A stretch of 50,535 bases of DNA from Acidimicrobiaceae bacterium (GCA_947490975.1 CANLHV010000002.1:1-50535), one strand, 5' to 3'; numbered from the stretch's first letter, positions 18,051-27,404 are shown. Notes: generated from the letters alone by a model not told the origin. A program made the numbers and translations.

Positions 18051-18473
18051 ATGCGCAGCCTGGGCATCGATCTTGGTACGCGAAGAATCGGAATAGCGAT
18101 GAGTGATAGCAGTGGAGTTATCGCTTCTCCGCTGACTGTGGTGATGCGATCTTCAACGCATGCTCAAGATCATAAAAAAATTCAAGAACTTATCGACGAA
18201 TACGAAGTCGACTGCGTTGTCGTGGGTATGCCACTCAGCATGTCTGGCAAAGTCGGCCCCGCGGCCAAGAGCGCACAAGAAGAAATCAAAGAATTAGAAA
18301 CTGCCCTTAGTGTGCCGATTTATTCTTACGACGAGAGGTTGACGTCGAAAACTGCGAACGAGTCGATGATGCAAGCAAATATGAAAGCTCAGGCGAGACG
18401 GCGAATTGTCGACAAGATTGCGGCTGCTGTCATGCTTCAGGGCTGGCTCGATCACGCAGATCGGAAGCGCTAA
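18051..18473 (+). CDS. ruvX: Putative Holliday junction resolvase-like nuclease YqgF/RuvX
   Basis: A 140-residue RNase H-fold protein. Homologues are implicated in pre-16S rRNA 5' end processing, and a resolvase role has been proposed. Visible motifs are the N-terminal LGIDLGTRRIGIAMSD, VVVGMPLSMSGK, and YDERLTSKTANE with the C-terminal VDKIAAAVMLQGWLD. The start is ATG 18051, seven bases after the alaS stop. The open frame extends upstream inside alaS but is not conserved there. Its stop overlaps the mltG ATG by one base (TAATG). Confidence 0.94.
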   Translation: MRSLGIDLGTRRIGIAMSDSSGVIASPLTVVMRSSTHAQDHKKIQELIDEYEVDCVVVGMPLSMSGKVGPAAKSAQEEIKELETALSVPIYSYDERLTSKTANESMMQANMKAQARRRIVDKIAAAVMLQGWLDHADRKR

Positions 18474-19675
18474 TGAAAAGTGATCACGACGCGAATTGGC
18501 AAGAAGACCCATGGGATGGTCCAGATGCGTGGGGCAGCAGCGATTTTGAAGATGTAGTAGTTGAGCGCCGACCAGATTCGCGGGTCGTTTTTATCGCCCT
18601 TGCGGTTGTGATGACGGTTGTGGTTTCGTTGATGGTTGGCGGACTGTGGTATTTGCGACAGTTGAACCCGCCAGATTCTGTAGCGGGTGTCGTTCAAGCG
18701 GCGAGCAACTTCACAGTTAACCCCGATGACAATGTTGTCAGTGTGAGTCGCAGACTCGAAGATGAGGGGTTCATCGTCAATTCACGCGTATTTCAATTTT
18801 ATGTCTCACGAAAAGGTGGCATTGATTTGCAGCCGGGTTACTACTTGTTGACACCCCGGAGCCACGTCGGAAACATCATGAAGGTCTTGAACACAAGTCC
18901 GTCTGCGACATTCACGAAAGTAACTTTTCCTGAAGGTTTCACGGTTGACAAAATGGCGACTCGAATCGAAGAGAAAACATCAAGAATCTTGGCGCAAGAC
19001 TTTTTGACAACGTCAAATAACCCTGCGTTTTTGTCAAACTTTGGGCCAAATGATCCAAGCCGTCTAGACAATGCTGAATTCAGATTAGAGGGCCTGTTGT
19101 TTCCGGATACATATCAAATATCTGGGGACGAGAGCTCGTCGGGTGTCATCGACCGAATGTTGCGTTTGATGGAGCGAGTAGGTATTCAAGAAGGTCTTGA
19201 CCAGGCAAAAGAAAAAGTGGGCCGTTCGCCATACGAAGTCTTGATAATCGCCTCTTTGATTGAACGGGAAGCGAAGCTTGAAGTCGATCGTGCCAAGATT
19301 TCTAGAGTTATATACAACCGCCTAGAGCGAGGGATGCCGTTGCAAATTGACGCGACGCTTTACTACAACGCCGATCCAAATGCGTCTTTTAGTGAACTAA
19401 AAGCGATTGAAAGTCCATACAACACGTATAAATCAAAAGGCTTGCCGCCAACTCCAATCGCCAACCCAGGTCGGGCGGCGATTCGCGCTGCTCTTAACCC
19501 GGCGCCGAACCCACCACTTGGTGATCCGATTTGCAAAGGCATCAAACAAGCAGCCAACTGTGCATACATTTTCTATGTGTTGAGCGACGACAAAGGCGGT
19601 CACACATTTGCCGCGACAATAGAAGATCATGAAAGAAATGTTGAAGCGGCACGCGCAGGTGGATTCTTGCCGTGA
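18473..19675 (+). CDS. mltG: Endolytic murein transglycosylase MltG
   Basis: MltG cuts nascent peptidoglycan strands at the membrane. The 400-residue protein has an acidic cytoplasmic N-terminus rich in Asp and Trp (1-35), one membrane helix (about 38-61), a LysM-like segment, and the YceG domain with ASLIEREAKLEVDRAKI. The Glu in IERE corresponds to the catalytic glutamate of the family. It is followed by NRLERGMPLQIDATLYY and the C-terminal GGHTFAATIEDH. It overlaps ruvX by one base and aroE by four (GTGA). The order ruvX-mltG-aroE is widespread in actinobacteria. Confidence 0.95.
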   Translation: MKSDHDANWQEDPWDGPDAWGSSDFEDVVVERRPDSRVVFIALAVVMTVVVSLMVGGLWYLRQLNPPDSVAGVVQAASNFTVNPDDNVVSVSRRLEDEGFIVNSRVFQFYVSRKGGIDLQPGYYLLTPRSHVGNIMKVLNTSPSATFTKVTFPEGFTVDKMATRIEEKTSRILAQDFLTTSNNPAFLSNFGPNDPSRLDNAEFRLEGLLFPDTYQISGDESSSGVIDRMLRLMERVGIQEGLDQAKEKVGRSPYEVLIIASLIEREAKLEVDRAKISRVIYNRLERGMPLQIDATLYYNADPNASFSELKAIESPYNTYKSKGLPPTPIANPGRAAIRAALNPAPNPPLGDPICKGIKQAANCAYIFYVLSDDKGGHTFAATIEDHERNVEAARAGGFLP

Positions 19676-20538
19676 TTAATAGAACGCTTGACTCAAGTAC
19701 CCGTTTAGCGGCGATTATCGGCAACCCTGTCGCACAAAGTTTGTCGCCGATTATTCACAATGCAGTTTTTGAATCACTAAAAGTGAACTGGTTGTATCTT
19801 GCTTTTCTTGTTGAGTCTGGCAAAGTCAGAAATGCGCTAGATGCGATGGCTGTTCTTGGTATCGCTGGTTATTCAGTGACAATGCCGCACAAGAACGATG
19901 TTGCAAAAATAGTCCGAGAAATTGGTGAGGTTGATGAAATAGTCAGTGCAACTAATTCAGCCAATACGGTGATGTTGCAGCAAAACGGCACAATCTTCGC
20001 GACGAACACCGATGGCCAAGGTGCCTGCAACGCGATTGAGTCAAGCAGCACACAAAAGATCGCAGACAGCCGAGTCGTTGTTCTTGGTGCGGGTGGAACT
20101 GCGAGTGCTGTCGTCTTTTCGTTGATCAAGAATGGTGCTGCTGAAGTTGTGATAGCCAATCGCACTTCGGCAAATGCAGAACAAATCGCTAAGAATTATA
20201 AAAATTGTCGAGTCAGTAGTGATATAGGTCGTGAAGTTGCCGACTCTCATGTGATCATCAACACAACACCGATCGGTTTTGACCCAGATGGTGAGCCAAA
20301 TGCTAAGGGTGGCCTCGTACCAATCGATGTGAGTTTGATAACCGCGAAACATGTTGTGCTTGATGCGGTTTATCGTCCTTTAGAAACTGGTTTGTTGCGT
20401 GCTGCAAAAAAAGTCGGTGCTCAAACAGTAGATGGTCTCGAAATGTTGGTACATCAAGCATCTTTGCAACAAGAGGTTTGGTTAGGAAAGCGGGGCGACA
20501 CCAAACTGATGCGTCGCGTGGCTCTTGATCATCAATAG
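19672..20538 (+). CDS. aroE: Shikimate dehydrogenase
   Basis: AroE reduces 3-dehydroshikimate to shikimate with NADPH. The 288-residue protein shows the shikimate-binding IGNPVAQSLSPIIHN, the catalytic Lys in TMPHKNDV and Asp in TNTDGQGAC, and the nucleotide-binding GAGGTASAVV with NRT after the next strand. The start is GTG 19672, overlapping the mltG stop. The C-terminal GLEMLVHQASLQ is also conserved. It closes the alaS-ruvX-mltG-aroE unit; the other aro genes follow after a 72-base gap with a new putative promoter. Confidence 0.96.
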   Translation: MINRTLDSSTRLAAIIGNPVAQSLSPIIHNAVFESLKVNWLYLAFLVESGKVRNALDAMAVLGIAGYSVTMPHKNDVAKIVREIGEVDEIVSATNSANTVMLQQNGTIFATNTDGQGACNAIESSSTQKIADSRVVVLGAGGTASAVVFSLIKNGAAEVVIANRTSANAEQIAKNYKNCRVSSDIGREVADSHVIINTTPIGFDPDGEPNAKGGLVPIDVSLITAKHVVLDAVYRPLETGLLRAAKKVGAQTVDGLEMLVHQASLQQEVWLGKRGDTKLMRRVALDHQ

Positions 20539-20597
20539 TTTCACAGTTGATATTGCTTCCTTGAATTAATGCCCCTGCGCTGACTGCGGCTCAGAGG

Positions 20598-20603
20598 TAG
20601 CCT
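20598..20603 (+). promoter_or_regulatory. Putative leaderless aroC promoter (-10)
   Basis: TAGCCT ends seven bases before the aroC ATG at 20611. A GAGG lies 13 bases upstream of the start, too far for a normal SD. Confidence 0.4.
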
Positions 20604-20610
20604 GATATTC

Positions 20611-21774
20611 ATGCTTAGATATCTCACAGCGGGCGAGAGTCACGGGCAAGCCTTGGTTGTGATTGTTGAAGGTCTGCCAGCCGGGCTAGAAGTCACTTCG
20701 CAAGACATCAATGCCGAATTGGCCCGACGTCGCTTGGGTTTTGGGCGTGGCCCGAGACAAAAGTTTGAACAAGACGAGATCGTTTTGATTGGCGGTATCC
20801 GTCACGGTCGCACACTTGGCTCGCCGGTCGCGATTGAGATTAAAAACAGCGAGTGGTTTCGCAGCGATGTGTGGCACGAAGAGATGTCTCCTGAGCCCGG
20901 CAAGACAAAAAAGCCACTGACTCAGCCGCGTCCGGGACATGCCGATCTGACCGGAATGCAGAAATATGGCTTTGATGATGCGCGCGACGTACTCGAGCGA
21001 GCGAGCGCCCGTGAGACTGCTGCGCGAGTTGCAGCCGGCGCATTGGCAAAGCTGTTGCTGAAGCAGATCAATGTTTCTGTATTTTCACATGTTCTGCAAT
21101 TGGGTTCGGCGCGAAGCGAAAATTTGGTGCGACCGCAAATTTATGATCTCGACCAAATCGATGAGTCTCCTGTGCGATGTTTCAATGCTGACGCCGAAGC
21201 AAAAATGATTGCCGAGATCGAAAGTGCAGCTAAAGATGGCGACAGTCTCGGTGGCATTGTTGAGGTGTTGGCTTACGGCATGCCTGTTGGTCTTGGCAGT
21301 TATGTGCACTGGGATCGAAAACTTGATGGATTGTTGGCACAAGCGATAATGAGTATTCAAGCCGTCAAGGGTGTCGAAATTGGTGATGGCTTTGAAGTTG
21401 CATCGCGACGCGGTAGCAATGCGCACGATGCAATCATCTGGAACGAGTCTGCAAACAAGTACTCGCGTGAAACCAGTTTGGCTGGTGGCACCGAAGGGGG
21501 CATGTCAACTGGTGAAATGCTGGTTGTACGTGCGGCGATGAAGCCGTTGGCAACTTTGAATCGTCCAACATTGAAGACCGTCGACACTGTGACTAAGCAA
21601 GAAACCGTAAGTTTCAAAGAGCGCACCGATGTAACCGCGGTGCCTGCAATGGGTGTTGTGGCTGAGACGATGGTCGCCTTAGTTTTGGCACAAGAAGCTC
21701 AACGCAATTTCGGGGGCGACAGCGTCGAAGACTTTGCGCGAAATGCCGAGAATTTCGCAAAGAGAATAAGTTGA
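20611..21774 (+). CDS. aroC: Chorismate synthase
   Basis: AroC removes phosphate from EPSP to give chorismate, using reduced FMN. The 387-residue protein has the three family signatures: GESHGQALVVIVEGLPAG near the N-terminus, the KYGFDDARDVLERASARET region, and the C-terminal RTDVTAVPAMGVVAE. All expected flavin and substrate loops appear intact. The gene begins the aroC-aroK-aroB unit. Its stop overlaps the TTG start of aroK by four bases (TTGA). Confidence 0.97.
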   Translation: MLRYLTAGESHGQALVVIVEGLPAGLEVTSQDINAELARRRLGFGRGPRQKFEQDEIVLIGGIRHGRTLGSPVAIEIKNSEWFRSDVWHEEMSPEPGKTKKPLTQPRPGHADLTGMQKYGFDDARDVLERASARETAARVAAGALAKLLLKQINVSVFSHVLQLGSARSENLVRPQIYDLDQIDESPVRCFNADAEAKMIAEIESAAKDGDSLGGIVEVLAYGMPVGLGSYVHWDRKLDGLLAQAIMSIQAVKGVEIGDGFEVASRRGSNAHDAIIWNESANKYSRETSLAGGTEGGMSTGEMLVVRAAMKPLATLNRPTLKTVDTVTKQETVSFKERTDVTAVPAMGVVAETMVALVLAQEAQRNFGGDSVEDFARNAENFAKRIS

Positions 21775-22304
21775 ATTTGATCGTTCTTGTTGGGCTGATG
21801 GGGTCGGGTAAGACCACTGTTGGCCGAGAGCTTGCCAAAAAACTGAATCTTAGATTTGCTGATTCTGATGAATTGATTGAAAAACATGCCAAGCTTTCGG
21901 TGCGCGAGATATTTGTCGAAAAAGGTGAACCTGAGTTTCGTCGTCTCGAAACTGAAGCGCTGATAGACGCTTGTGCGAAAGATGAACCGACAGTTCTTGC
22001 TGTTGCTGGTGGTGCCGTAGTGTCCGAGAAAAATCGCGCTCTACTTGTCGAACGTGCGCGCTGTGTCATTTGGCTTGATGCACCGACGTCAACTTTGGTC
22101 GGCCGAACTGGGCGAGCCAAGCACCGACCGCTACTAGATGGTGACCCAGTCGGAACTTTGAACCAGATGCGATCTGACCGTGAGAGTTTTTATCAGCAGA
22201 TCGCAACACACAAAGTCGCAACGCAGTCGCTGAACGTTGCACAAGTGGTCGACAAAGTGATTGAACAATGTGGTCTCTCTACTATTTCAGGAGAGCAAAA
22301 GTGA
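21771..22304 (+). CDS. aroK: Shikimate kinase
   Basis: AroK phosphorylates shikimate at O3. The 177-residue protein has the P-loop GLMGSGKT at residues 8-15, DSDELIE for substrate binding, and the AVAGGAVVS segment; it lacks the third glycine of the common GGG but keeps the shape. The lid region is RTGRAKHRPLL. The TTG start at 21771 is forced by the position of the P-loop and by the TTGA overlap with aroC. It overlaps aroB as GTGA. Confidence 0.95.
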   Translation: MNLIVLVGLMGSGKTTVGRELAKKLNLRFADSDELIEKHAKLSVREIFVEKGEPEFRRLETEALIDACAKDEPTVLAVAGGAVVSEKNRALLVERARCVIWLDAPTSTLVGRTGRAKHRPLLDGDPVGTLNQMRSDRESFYQQIATHKVATQSLNVAQVVDKVIEQCGLSTISGEQK

Positions 22305-23323
22305 CGACGCATCAAATTAAAGTTGCTTTAGGTGATCGTTCATACGCTGTTTTGGTCGGTCATGGTGTAATAAATCAACTCGAAACGATGCTGCCAAAAT
22401 CGGCGAAGCGAGCAGTTGTGATCACTCAGAAAAATGTCGCGCTTCAGCCCAAGTTGAAAATTCCGAGCACGACCATCGTCATCGGCGATGGCGAAGAGCA
22501 TAAAAATATGCAGACAATCGAGATGATCGCAGAGAAGTTTGCTGAATTTGGTTTGACTAGAAACGATGTCGTCATTGGTGTCGGTGGGGGCATGGTCACC
22601 GACATAGCGGGCTTTGCAGCCGCAAGTTGGCACCGCGGAACTGCGGTAGTGCATGTTGCAACCTCGCTTGTCGGCATGGTCGACGCAGCGATCGGTGGAA
22701 AGACAGGCGTGAATATCGCACAAGGCAAAAATTTGGTAGGCGCGTTCTGGCAACCAAGTGGGGTGATCTGCGATTTAGATGCACTCGAGACTTTGCCTCA
22801 GCGTGAGATGCGCTGTGGTCTAGGTGAAGTTGCAAAGTATCACTTTTTGACAGGTGACGATCTTCTTGCTCTTGAAATGTCTGAACGAATAGCAAGATGT
22901 GTTGAGATCAAAGCGAGAATTGTTGCAGCAGATGAACGTGAGAGTGGTGGCCGCGCACTTCTCAACTACGGGCATACGTTGGCCCACGCATTAGAGCGCT
23001 CGAGCAATTTCTCGTTAGCCCACGGCGAGGCAGTTGCCGTTGGCATGATATTTGCCGCACATCTTGCGCATGCGATGCAACGGATCGGAACACCACGAGT
23101 CGAGGAACATTATCGGGTAATCGGCGAAACATATGGACTCAAAGTCAAGCCTGATGAAAAAATCGAACGTCGTGAACTAATTGATTTGATGCATCACGAC
23201 AAAAAAGCTGTTTCGGGTTTGACGTTTGTCTTGGATGGTCCGTCGGGCATTGAAATTGTCAGTGGGGTTGCCGAAGCCCATTTAATGCAAGCATTCGACG
23301 CAATGCAACTGAACGAGAAGTAA
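22301..23323 (+). CDS. aroB: 3-dehydroquinate synthase
   Basis: AroB cyclises DAHP to 3-dehydroquinate with NAD and a divalent metal. The 340-residue protein has the NAD-binding GGGMVTDIAGFAAASWHRG, GGKTGVN, and metal ligands in GEVAKYHF (Glu), NYGHTLAHALE (His) and HGEAVAVGM (His). The frame is open 11 codons further upstream, but GTG 22301 gives the normal N-terminus, has AGGAGAG 6 bases upstream, and overlaps the aroK stop as GTGA. Confidence 0.96.
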   Translation: MTTHQIKVALGDRSYAVLVGHGVINQLETMLPKSAKRAVVITQKNVALQPKLKIPSTTIVIGDGEEHKNMQTIEMIAEKFAEFGLTRNDVVIGVGGGMVTDIAGFAAASWHRGTAVVHVATSLVGMVDAAIGGKTGVNIAQGKNLVGAFWQPSGVICDLDALETLPQREMRCGLGEVAKYHFLTGDDLLALEMSERIARCVEIKARIVAADERESGGRALLNYGHTLAHALERSSNFSLAHGEAVAVGMIFAAHLAHAMQRIGTPRVEEHYRVIGETYGLKVKPDEKIERRELIDLMHHDKKAVSGLTFVLDGPSGIEIVSGVAEAHLMQAFDAMQLNEK

Positions 23324-23326
23324 TCT
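23321..23326 (+). promoter_or_regulatory. Putative leaderless aroQ promoter (-10)
   Basis: TAATCT, overlapping the aroB stop codon, ends seven bases before the aroQ ATG at 23334. Confidence 0.35.
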
Positions 23327-23333
23327 AATAGTC

Positions 23334-23792
23334 ATGGCTAAGTCAAATTCACAGTTAGTTCTTGTGCTTAGCGGGCCGAATTTAAACTTGTTGGGTCAAA
23401 GACAGCCAGAAATCTATGGCACCGACTCGTTGCAAGATCACATGCGTCGAGTCGAGGAGACTGCGACACAGTTGGGTCTGCAGATCGAGACAGTTAGTGC
23501 CCAGGGGGTTGCTGAGATAGTCGAGGCGATTCACTCGGCGCGAGGTCGATGCGCAGCAATCATTATTAATCCAGGTGCGTTGACACACTTCGCATGGAGC
23601 CTGCACGATGCTCTGGCAAGTTTTGCGGGTCCAATTGTTGAAGTTCATCTTTCGAACCCAACTACTCGTGAACCGTGGCGTCACGAGAGCGTCGTCGCCC
23701 CTGTTGCGTCTGGTTCGATTGCAGGTTTTGGTGCCGACTCATACGTTTTCGCCGTGCGAGCAGTTGCAACGTTGTTAGACAGGAAAAAATAG
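23334..23792 (+). CDS. aroQ: Type II 3-dehydroquinate dehydratase
   Basis: AroQ dehydrates 3-dehydroquinate to 3-dehydroshikimate. The 152-residue protein is the small dodecameric type II form, with GPNLNLLGQRQPEIYG (catalytic Tyr in EIYG, lid Arg in GQRQ), NPGALTH and EVHLSNPTTREPWRHE. The last segment keeps the catalytic His in EVH and both substrate-binding arginines, although the usual HAREEFRHH wording is changed. It follows aroB by ten bases and precedes the M24 peptidase by four. Confidence 0.96.
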   Translation: MAKSNSQLVLVLSGPNLNLLGQRQPEIYGTDSLQDHMRRVEETATQLGLQIETVSAQGVAEIVEAIHSARGRCAAIIINPGALTHFAWSLHDALASFAGPIVEVHLSNPTTREPWRHESVVAPVASGSIAGFGADSYVFAVRAVATLLDRKK

Positions 23793-23796
23793 ATTT

Positions 23797-24957
23797 ATGA
23801 CTATTACATCAGTTACATCACTCGACGCTGCCAAAAAATTGTCGCCACTGGTTGTAGGTGGGCGAGACAAATTAGTTCGCGCAGAGATGCAACGCCTAGG
23901 TGCCAGTGCCGATAGCGGACTGCTGGTCGTAGATCTGAACAACATTCGCTGGCTTACCGGATTCACAGGTTCTGCCGGCACTTTGATTGTGCGACCCGAT
24001 GAAATGGTTCTTGTGGTCGATGGTCGTTATGGAGATCAGGCTCGTGAACAAATTCGAAACTCGGGTGCCAGTTGCGAAATTATCGAAGGTAGAAGCGCTG
24101 TCGCACTGCGAGAGGCTTTAACAAACGCAACAAAGTCGTTGAAGATAGTGCGTTTTGATTCTGGTGAGTTGACGGTGAGTCAACTCGAAAACATGACCGA
24201 GCAACTGTCGAGCGAATTGCAAAAAATTGCGCCTGTGGTGCCTAAGTTGCGTCGCCGAAAGACCGAACCAGAGATTGAGCGAATGCAACTCGCAGCTTTG
24301 GCCACTGATTTTGCAATGGCTGAGGTCGTGCCGATGCTCTCGCAGGGTCTAACTGAGCGAGATATTCGTGATGAACTTGACTATCGAATGCGGCGACACG
24401 GTGCCGAGTTCACCAGTTATGACACGATTGTGGCGAGTGGCCCCAACGCTGCGCGACCTCATCATCGCCCGGTTAGTCGTCGCATCGAAACTGGAGACAG
24501 CGTTGTGATCGACGTTGGTGGCCTGGTCGATGGCTATCACTCTGACATGACGCGCACATATTTAATCGGTGATGTTGATCCTGTTTTGAGTGAGATGCAT
24601 GAAGTGGTTAGCCAATCGCAACTACTTGGCCTCGCAGCGGTAAGAGCCGGAGTACTGGCACAAGACGTAGACAAAACTTGTCGTGATTACATTGCTGACG
24701 CAGGCTTTGCAACTGAGTTCACGCACAGCACGGGCCATGGTGTGGGTCTGCAAATTCATGAGATGCCGTGGGTGCGAACTGGTTTTGCAGAACCCCTAGA
24801 AGTCGGAGAAGTAGTAACCGTTGAACCTGGCGTCTATCGTGAAGGGCTCGGTGGCGTGCGAATTGAGGACTTAGTCGTCGTTACGCAGTCGGGCTGCCGA
24901 ATACTTACATCAAGCAAAAAGGATCGACAGTGCCTGCAATTACAACCAACGACCTAA
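23797..24957 (+). CDS. pepQ: M24 family aminopeptidase (Xaa-Pro dipeptidase/aminopeptidase P-like)
   Basis: A 386-residue metallopeptidase with an N-terminal creatinase-like domain (NIRWLTGFTGSAGTLIV) and a C-terminal pita-bread domain. The five metal ligands are visible: two Asp in VIDVGGLVDGYHSDMTRTY, His in HSTGHGVGLQIHE, and Glu in VEPGVY and RIEDLV. Its likely activity is removal of residues before proline, but dipeptidase versus aminopeptidase cannot be told from sequence. Its 3' end overlaps efp by 28 bases. An M24 peptidase directly before efp is a common bacterial arrangement. Confidence 0.92.
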   Translation: MTITSVTSLDAAKKLSPLVVGGRDKLVRAEMQRLGASADSGLLVVDLNNIRWLTGFTGSAGTLIVRPDEMVLVVDGRYGDQAREQIRNSGASCEIIEGRSAVALREALTNATKSLKIVRFDSGELTVSQLENMTEQLSSELQKIAPVVPKLRRRKTEPEIERMQLAALATDFAMAEVVPMLSQGLTERDIRDELDYRMRRHGAEFTSYDTIVASGPNAARPHHRPVSRRIETGDSVVIDVGGLVDGYHSDMTRTYLIGDVDPVLSEMHEVVSQSQLLGLAAVRAGVLAQDVDKTCRDYIADAGFATEFTHSTGHGVGLQIHEMPWVRTGFAEPLEVGEVVTVEPGVYREGLGGVRIEDLVVVTQSGCRILTSSKKDRQCLQLQPTT

Positions 24958-25493
24958 AGAACGGCATCACCCTCGAAATTGACAATGGTCTTTTTACCGT
25001 TGTTGACTTTCAGCACGTAAAACCTGGCAAGGGTGGCGCCTTTGTACGTACAAAGCTTCGTAACTTGCGAACGGGCAACATTCTTGAGCGAACTTTCAAC
25101 GCTGGTGTTCGTGTTGAACAAGCAATACTCGATCGCGCAGACATGCAGTTTTTGTACAAAGAAGGCGATGATTTTGTTTTCATGGATACCGAGTCATACG
25201 AGCAGATCAACATCACGCCGCGAGCATTGGGTGAGGCATCCGACTTTCTAGTCGAAGGCTCCAAGGCGATAATTGCTCAATACAAAGATGAAATAGTGAG
25301 CGTTGAAATCGCCGTGACGGTCGAGCTCAATATCGCTGAAACCGAGCCTGGTATTCAAGGCGATCGCGTTTCGGGCGCACGAAAGCCGGCAACTCTTGAA
25401 ACTGGCAAGGTTATTCAGGTGCCGCTGTTTGTCAACATTGGCGATCGAGTCAAAGTTGATACCCGCTCAGGCGAATACATAACGAGAGTTTGA
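24930..25493 (+). CDS. efp: Translation elongation factor P
   Basis: EF-P relieves ribosome stalling at polyproline stretches. The 187-residue protein has three beta-barrel domains: the KOW-like N-terminal domain with HVKPGKGGAFVRTKLRN, a middle OB domain, and a C-terminal domain with IQVPLFVNIGDRVKVDTRSG. The loop tip residue is Lys34 in PGKGG. No modification enzyme gene lies nearby. The GTG start at 24930 is preceded by AAGGA and lies 28 bases inside the upstream peptidase gene. The stop overlaps nusB (TGATG). Confidence 0.97.
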   Translation: MPAITTNDLKNGITLEIDNGLFTVVDFQHVKPGKGGAFVRTKLRNLRTGNILERTFNAGVRVEQAILDRADMQFLYKEGDDFVFMDTESYEQINITPRALGEASDFLVEGSKAIIAQYKDEIVSVEIAVTVELNIAETEPGIQGDRVSGARKPATLETGKVIQVPLFVNIGDRVKVDTRSGEYITRV

Positions 25494-25912
25494 TGTCATT
25501 ACCCCGTAAGGCCAAAGTCGGGGACGACGTACGCAGTACCGCTCGTGAACGTGCAGTTCACTTTTTGTATGAGGCAGAGTCACGCAGCATAAAAGTAGAA
25601 GAAGTTATAGCTGCTCAAGTTCTTGGCGTTGACGACTTAGTGACTTCGTTGGCTAAAGGCACAGAATCTAAGCGTCAAGAGACAGATGAATTGATTTCAG
25701 AGTTTTCACACACGTGGACAATTCAGCGAATTCCTGCCGTTGATCGCAATGTTTTGCGGTTGGCTATTTATGAGTTGATAGAAAGAGTCGATGTCCCCGT
25801 CGCAGTCGTAATTAATGAAGCAGTGGAGCTCGCAAAAAGATTTTCTACCGAAGAGTCTGGCAAATATGTAAATGGCATGCTTTCAGCTATTGCTAAACGG
25901 GTGCGCGCTTAA
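25493..25912 (+). CDS. nusB: Transcription antitermination protein NusB
   Basis: NusB binds boxA RNA with ribosomal protein S10 in rRNA antitermination. The 139-residue all-helical protein shows STARERAVHFLYEAE at the N-terminus, IPAVDRNVLRLAIYEL in the middle and VAVVINEAVELAKRFSTEES with KYVNGML near the end, all diagnostic. ATG 25493 (TGATG overlap with efp) is preferred over a TTG one codon upstream. It is the last gene of the aroQ-pepQ-efp-nusB run. Confidence 0.95.
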   Translation: MSLPRKAKVGDDVRSTARERAVHFLYEAESRSIKVEEVIAAQVLGVDDLVTSLAKGTESKRQETDELISEFSHTWTIQRIPAVDRNVLRLAIYELIERVDVPVAVVINEAVELAKRFSTEESGKYVNGMLSAIAKRVRA

Positions 25913-25945
25913 GGGTTAGAAAAGGTTGGGTATACGAGAAAGTTT

Positions 25946-27382
25946 TTGAGCAGCCTGCGCTTTCGAGCCGCGCAGATTTCGGTTTGGCAAACTGCGACTG
26001 GTTCATTGATTGCACTTTTGTTCGTCTATCTGGCTGCAATGAGTGTTGAACTGCATCGCGGTTTGAACACATCTGCTTACGACTTCGGACTTTACGACCA
26101 AGGAATTTGGCTGTTGTCGAGATTTGAAAACCCATTTGTGACGCTGATGGGCAGAAATTTGTTCGGTGACCATACGAGTTTCATTCTGATTTTTTTAGTG
26201 CCGCTTTACTGGGTGGTTGGTTCAAGTTCGCTTTTGTTCATTGTTCAATCAATGGCGATTGCCGCCGGGGCGATACCAGTTTTTCTGTACACACGCAAAC
26301 GACTTGAAAGTGAAATTGCCGCAACAATTTTTGCGCTCGTCTACCTGATTCACCCTGCGACTGTTTGGATCGGCATTGAGAATTTTCATCCAGATTCGTT
26401 CTTGGGCTTGATCGTGGGTATGGCTCTTTACGCGGCTCTCGAGCAGCGATGGCGATTATTGCTCGTTTCAATTTTGTTGAGTCTGAGCGTTAAAGAAGAC
26501 GTCGCCCTTGTGATATTTCCACTTGGTATCTGGCTCGCTTTTAGAAAGAGTCTTAAAATTGGTCTTTTAACCGCAGGCTTATCGCTGTGGTACATGATCA
26601 TTGCAATTTTTGGAATACAAAAAGGAATCAATGGTGTTCCATTCAGAAATAGCTGGCGGATCCCATTTGGTGGCGTTCGAGGTTTATTGAAGACGACATT
26701 CTCTGAGCCCGCGAAGCTTGGAGCGCATCTATTGTCTGAGTCGCGTCCGTTCTATTTGTTGCAGATGATTTTGCCATTTGGTTTCATTTTTTTGGCATTC
26801 CCTGAAGTAGCCGCAATCTCTTTTTTGGTGATCGGCTTAAACATCTTGAGCACTTTTTGGTATCAATTTCACGTTGAATATCACTACTCATTTATTGCTG
26901 TGCCGGTGCTCGTATTTGGCACGGTTTATGCAATTGGACGTTTACCACAGAAGTTTCGCCAGTGGTTGATTGGGGTTTGTTTAGTGGCGAGTATCTTTTC
27001 GGCGTTCATGTGGTCGCCTTTGCCAGGTGCACGCACTGAACTTAAATACAACGGAAGCAATCATCCGATGGTTCTTGCTGCACAAGAAGCGCTGAGCAAG
27101 GTTCCAGAATCTGCAATAGTTAGTGCTTATCATCCGTTGACTGCCCAGTTGGCGCGCCGTGAAAGAATTTACGCGTTCCCGGTGCCGTTTGAACGAGCAC
27201 TCTATGGTCTCGATGCCTTTGCCGCGGGTGATGTCTTGCCATTTGTTGATGAGATCGAGTACGTAGTTTTGCCAGCAAACATGGATGATCAGATGCAAGC
27301 GATTTGGTCGCCGGTTCAGTCAGATTTTGAAATTACGTATGCCAATTCTTGGTGGGTGGTATTCAAGCAAAAATCGAAATAA
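25946..27382 (+). CDS. DUF2079 family polytopic membrane protein
   Basis: A 478-residue protein with about nine or ten hydrophobic segments between residues 15 and 360 and a soluble C-terminal region (about 365-478). The motif YDFGLYDQGIWLL after the first helix, with HPDSFLGL and a short KEDVAL loop, matches the DUF2079 family, which has a layout like GT-C glycosyltransferases. No function is established and the substrate cannot be inferred here. TTG 25946 is the best available start; TATACG at 25931-25936 may be an imperfect -10. It sits alone between nusB and pyrR, with gaps on both sides. Confidence 0.8.
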   Translation: MSSLRFRAAQISVWQTATGSLIALLFVYLAAMSVELHRGLNTSAYDFGLYDQGIWLLSRFENPFVTLMGRNLFGDHTSFILIFLVPLYWVVGSSSLLFIVQSMAIAAGAIPVFLYTRKRLESEIAATIFALVYLIHPATVWIGIENFHPDSFLGLIVGMALYAALEQRWRLLLVSILLSLSVKEDVALVIFPLGIWLAFRKSLKIGLLTAGLSLWYMIIAIFGIQKGINGVPFRNSWRIPFGGVRGLLKTTFSEPAKLGAHLLSESRPFYLLQMILPFGFIFLAFPEVAAISFLVIGLNILSTFWYQFHVEYHYSFIAVPVLVFGTVYAIGRLPQKFRQWLIGVCLVASIFSAFMWSPLPGARTELKYNGSNHPMVLAAQEALSKVPESAIVSAYHPLTAQLARRERIYAFPVPFERALYGLDAFAAGDVLPFVDEIEYVVLPANMDDQMQAIWSPVQSDFEITYANSWWVVFKQKSK

Positions 27383-27404
27383 CGATCGCTCTGGGCAGCA
27401 CTGC

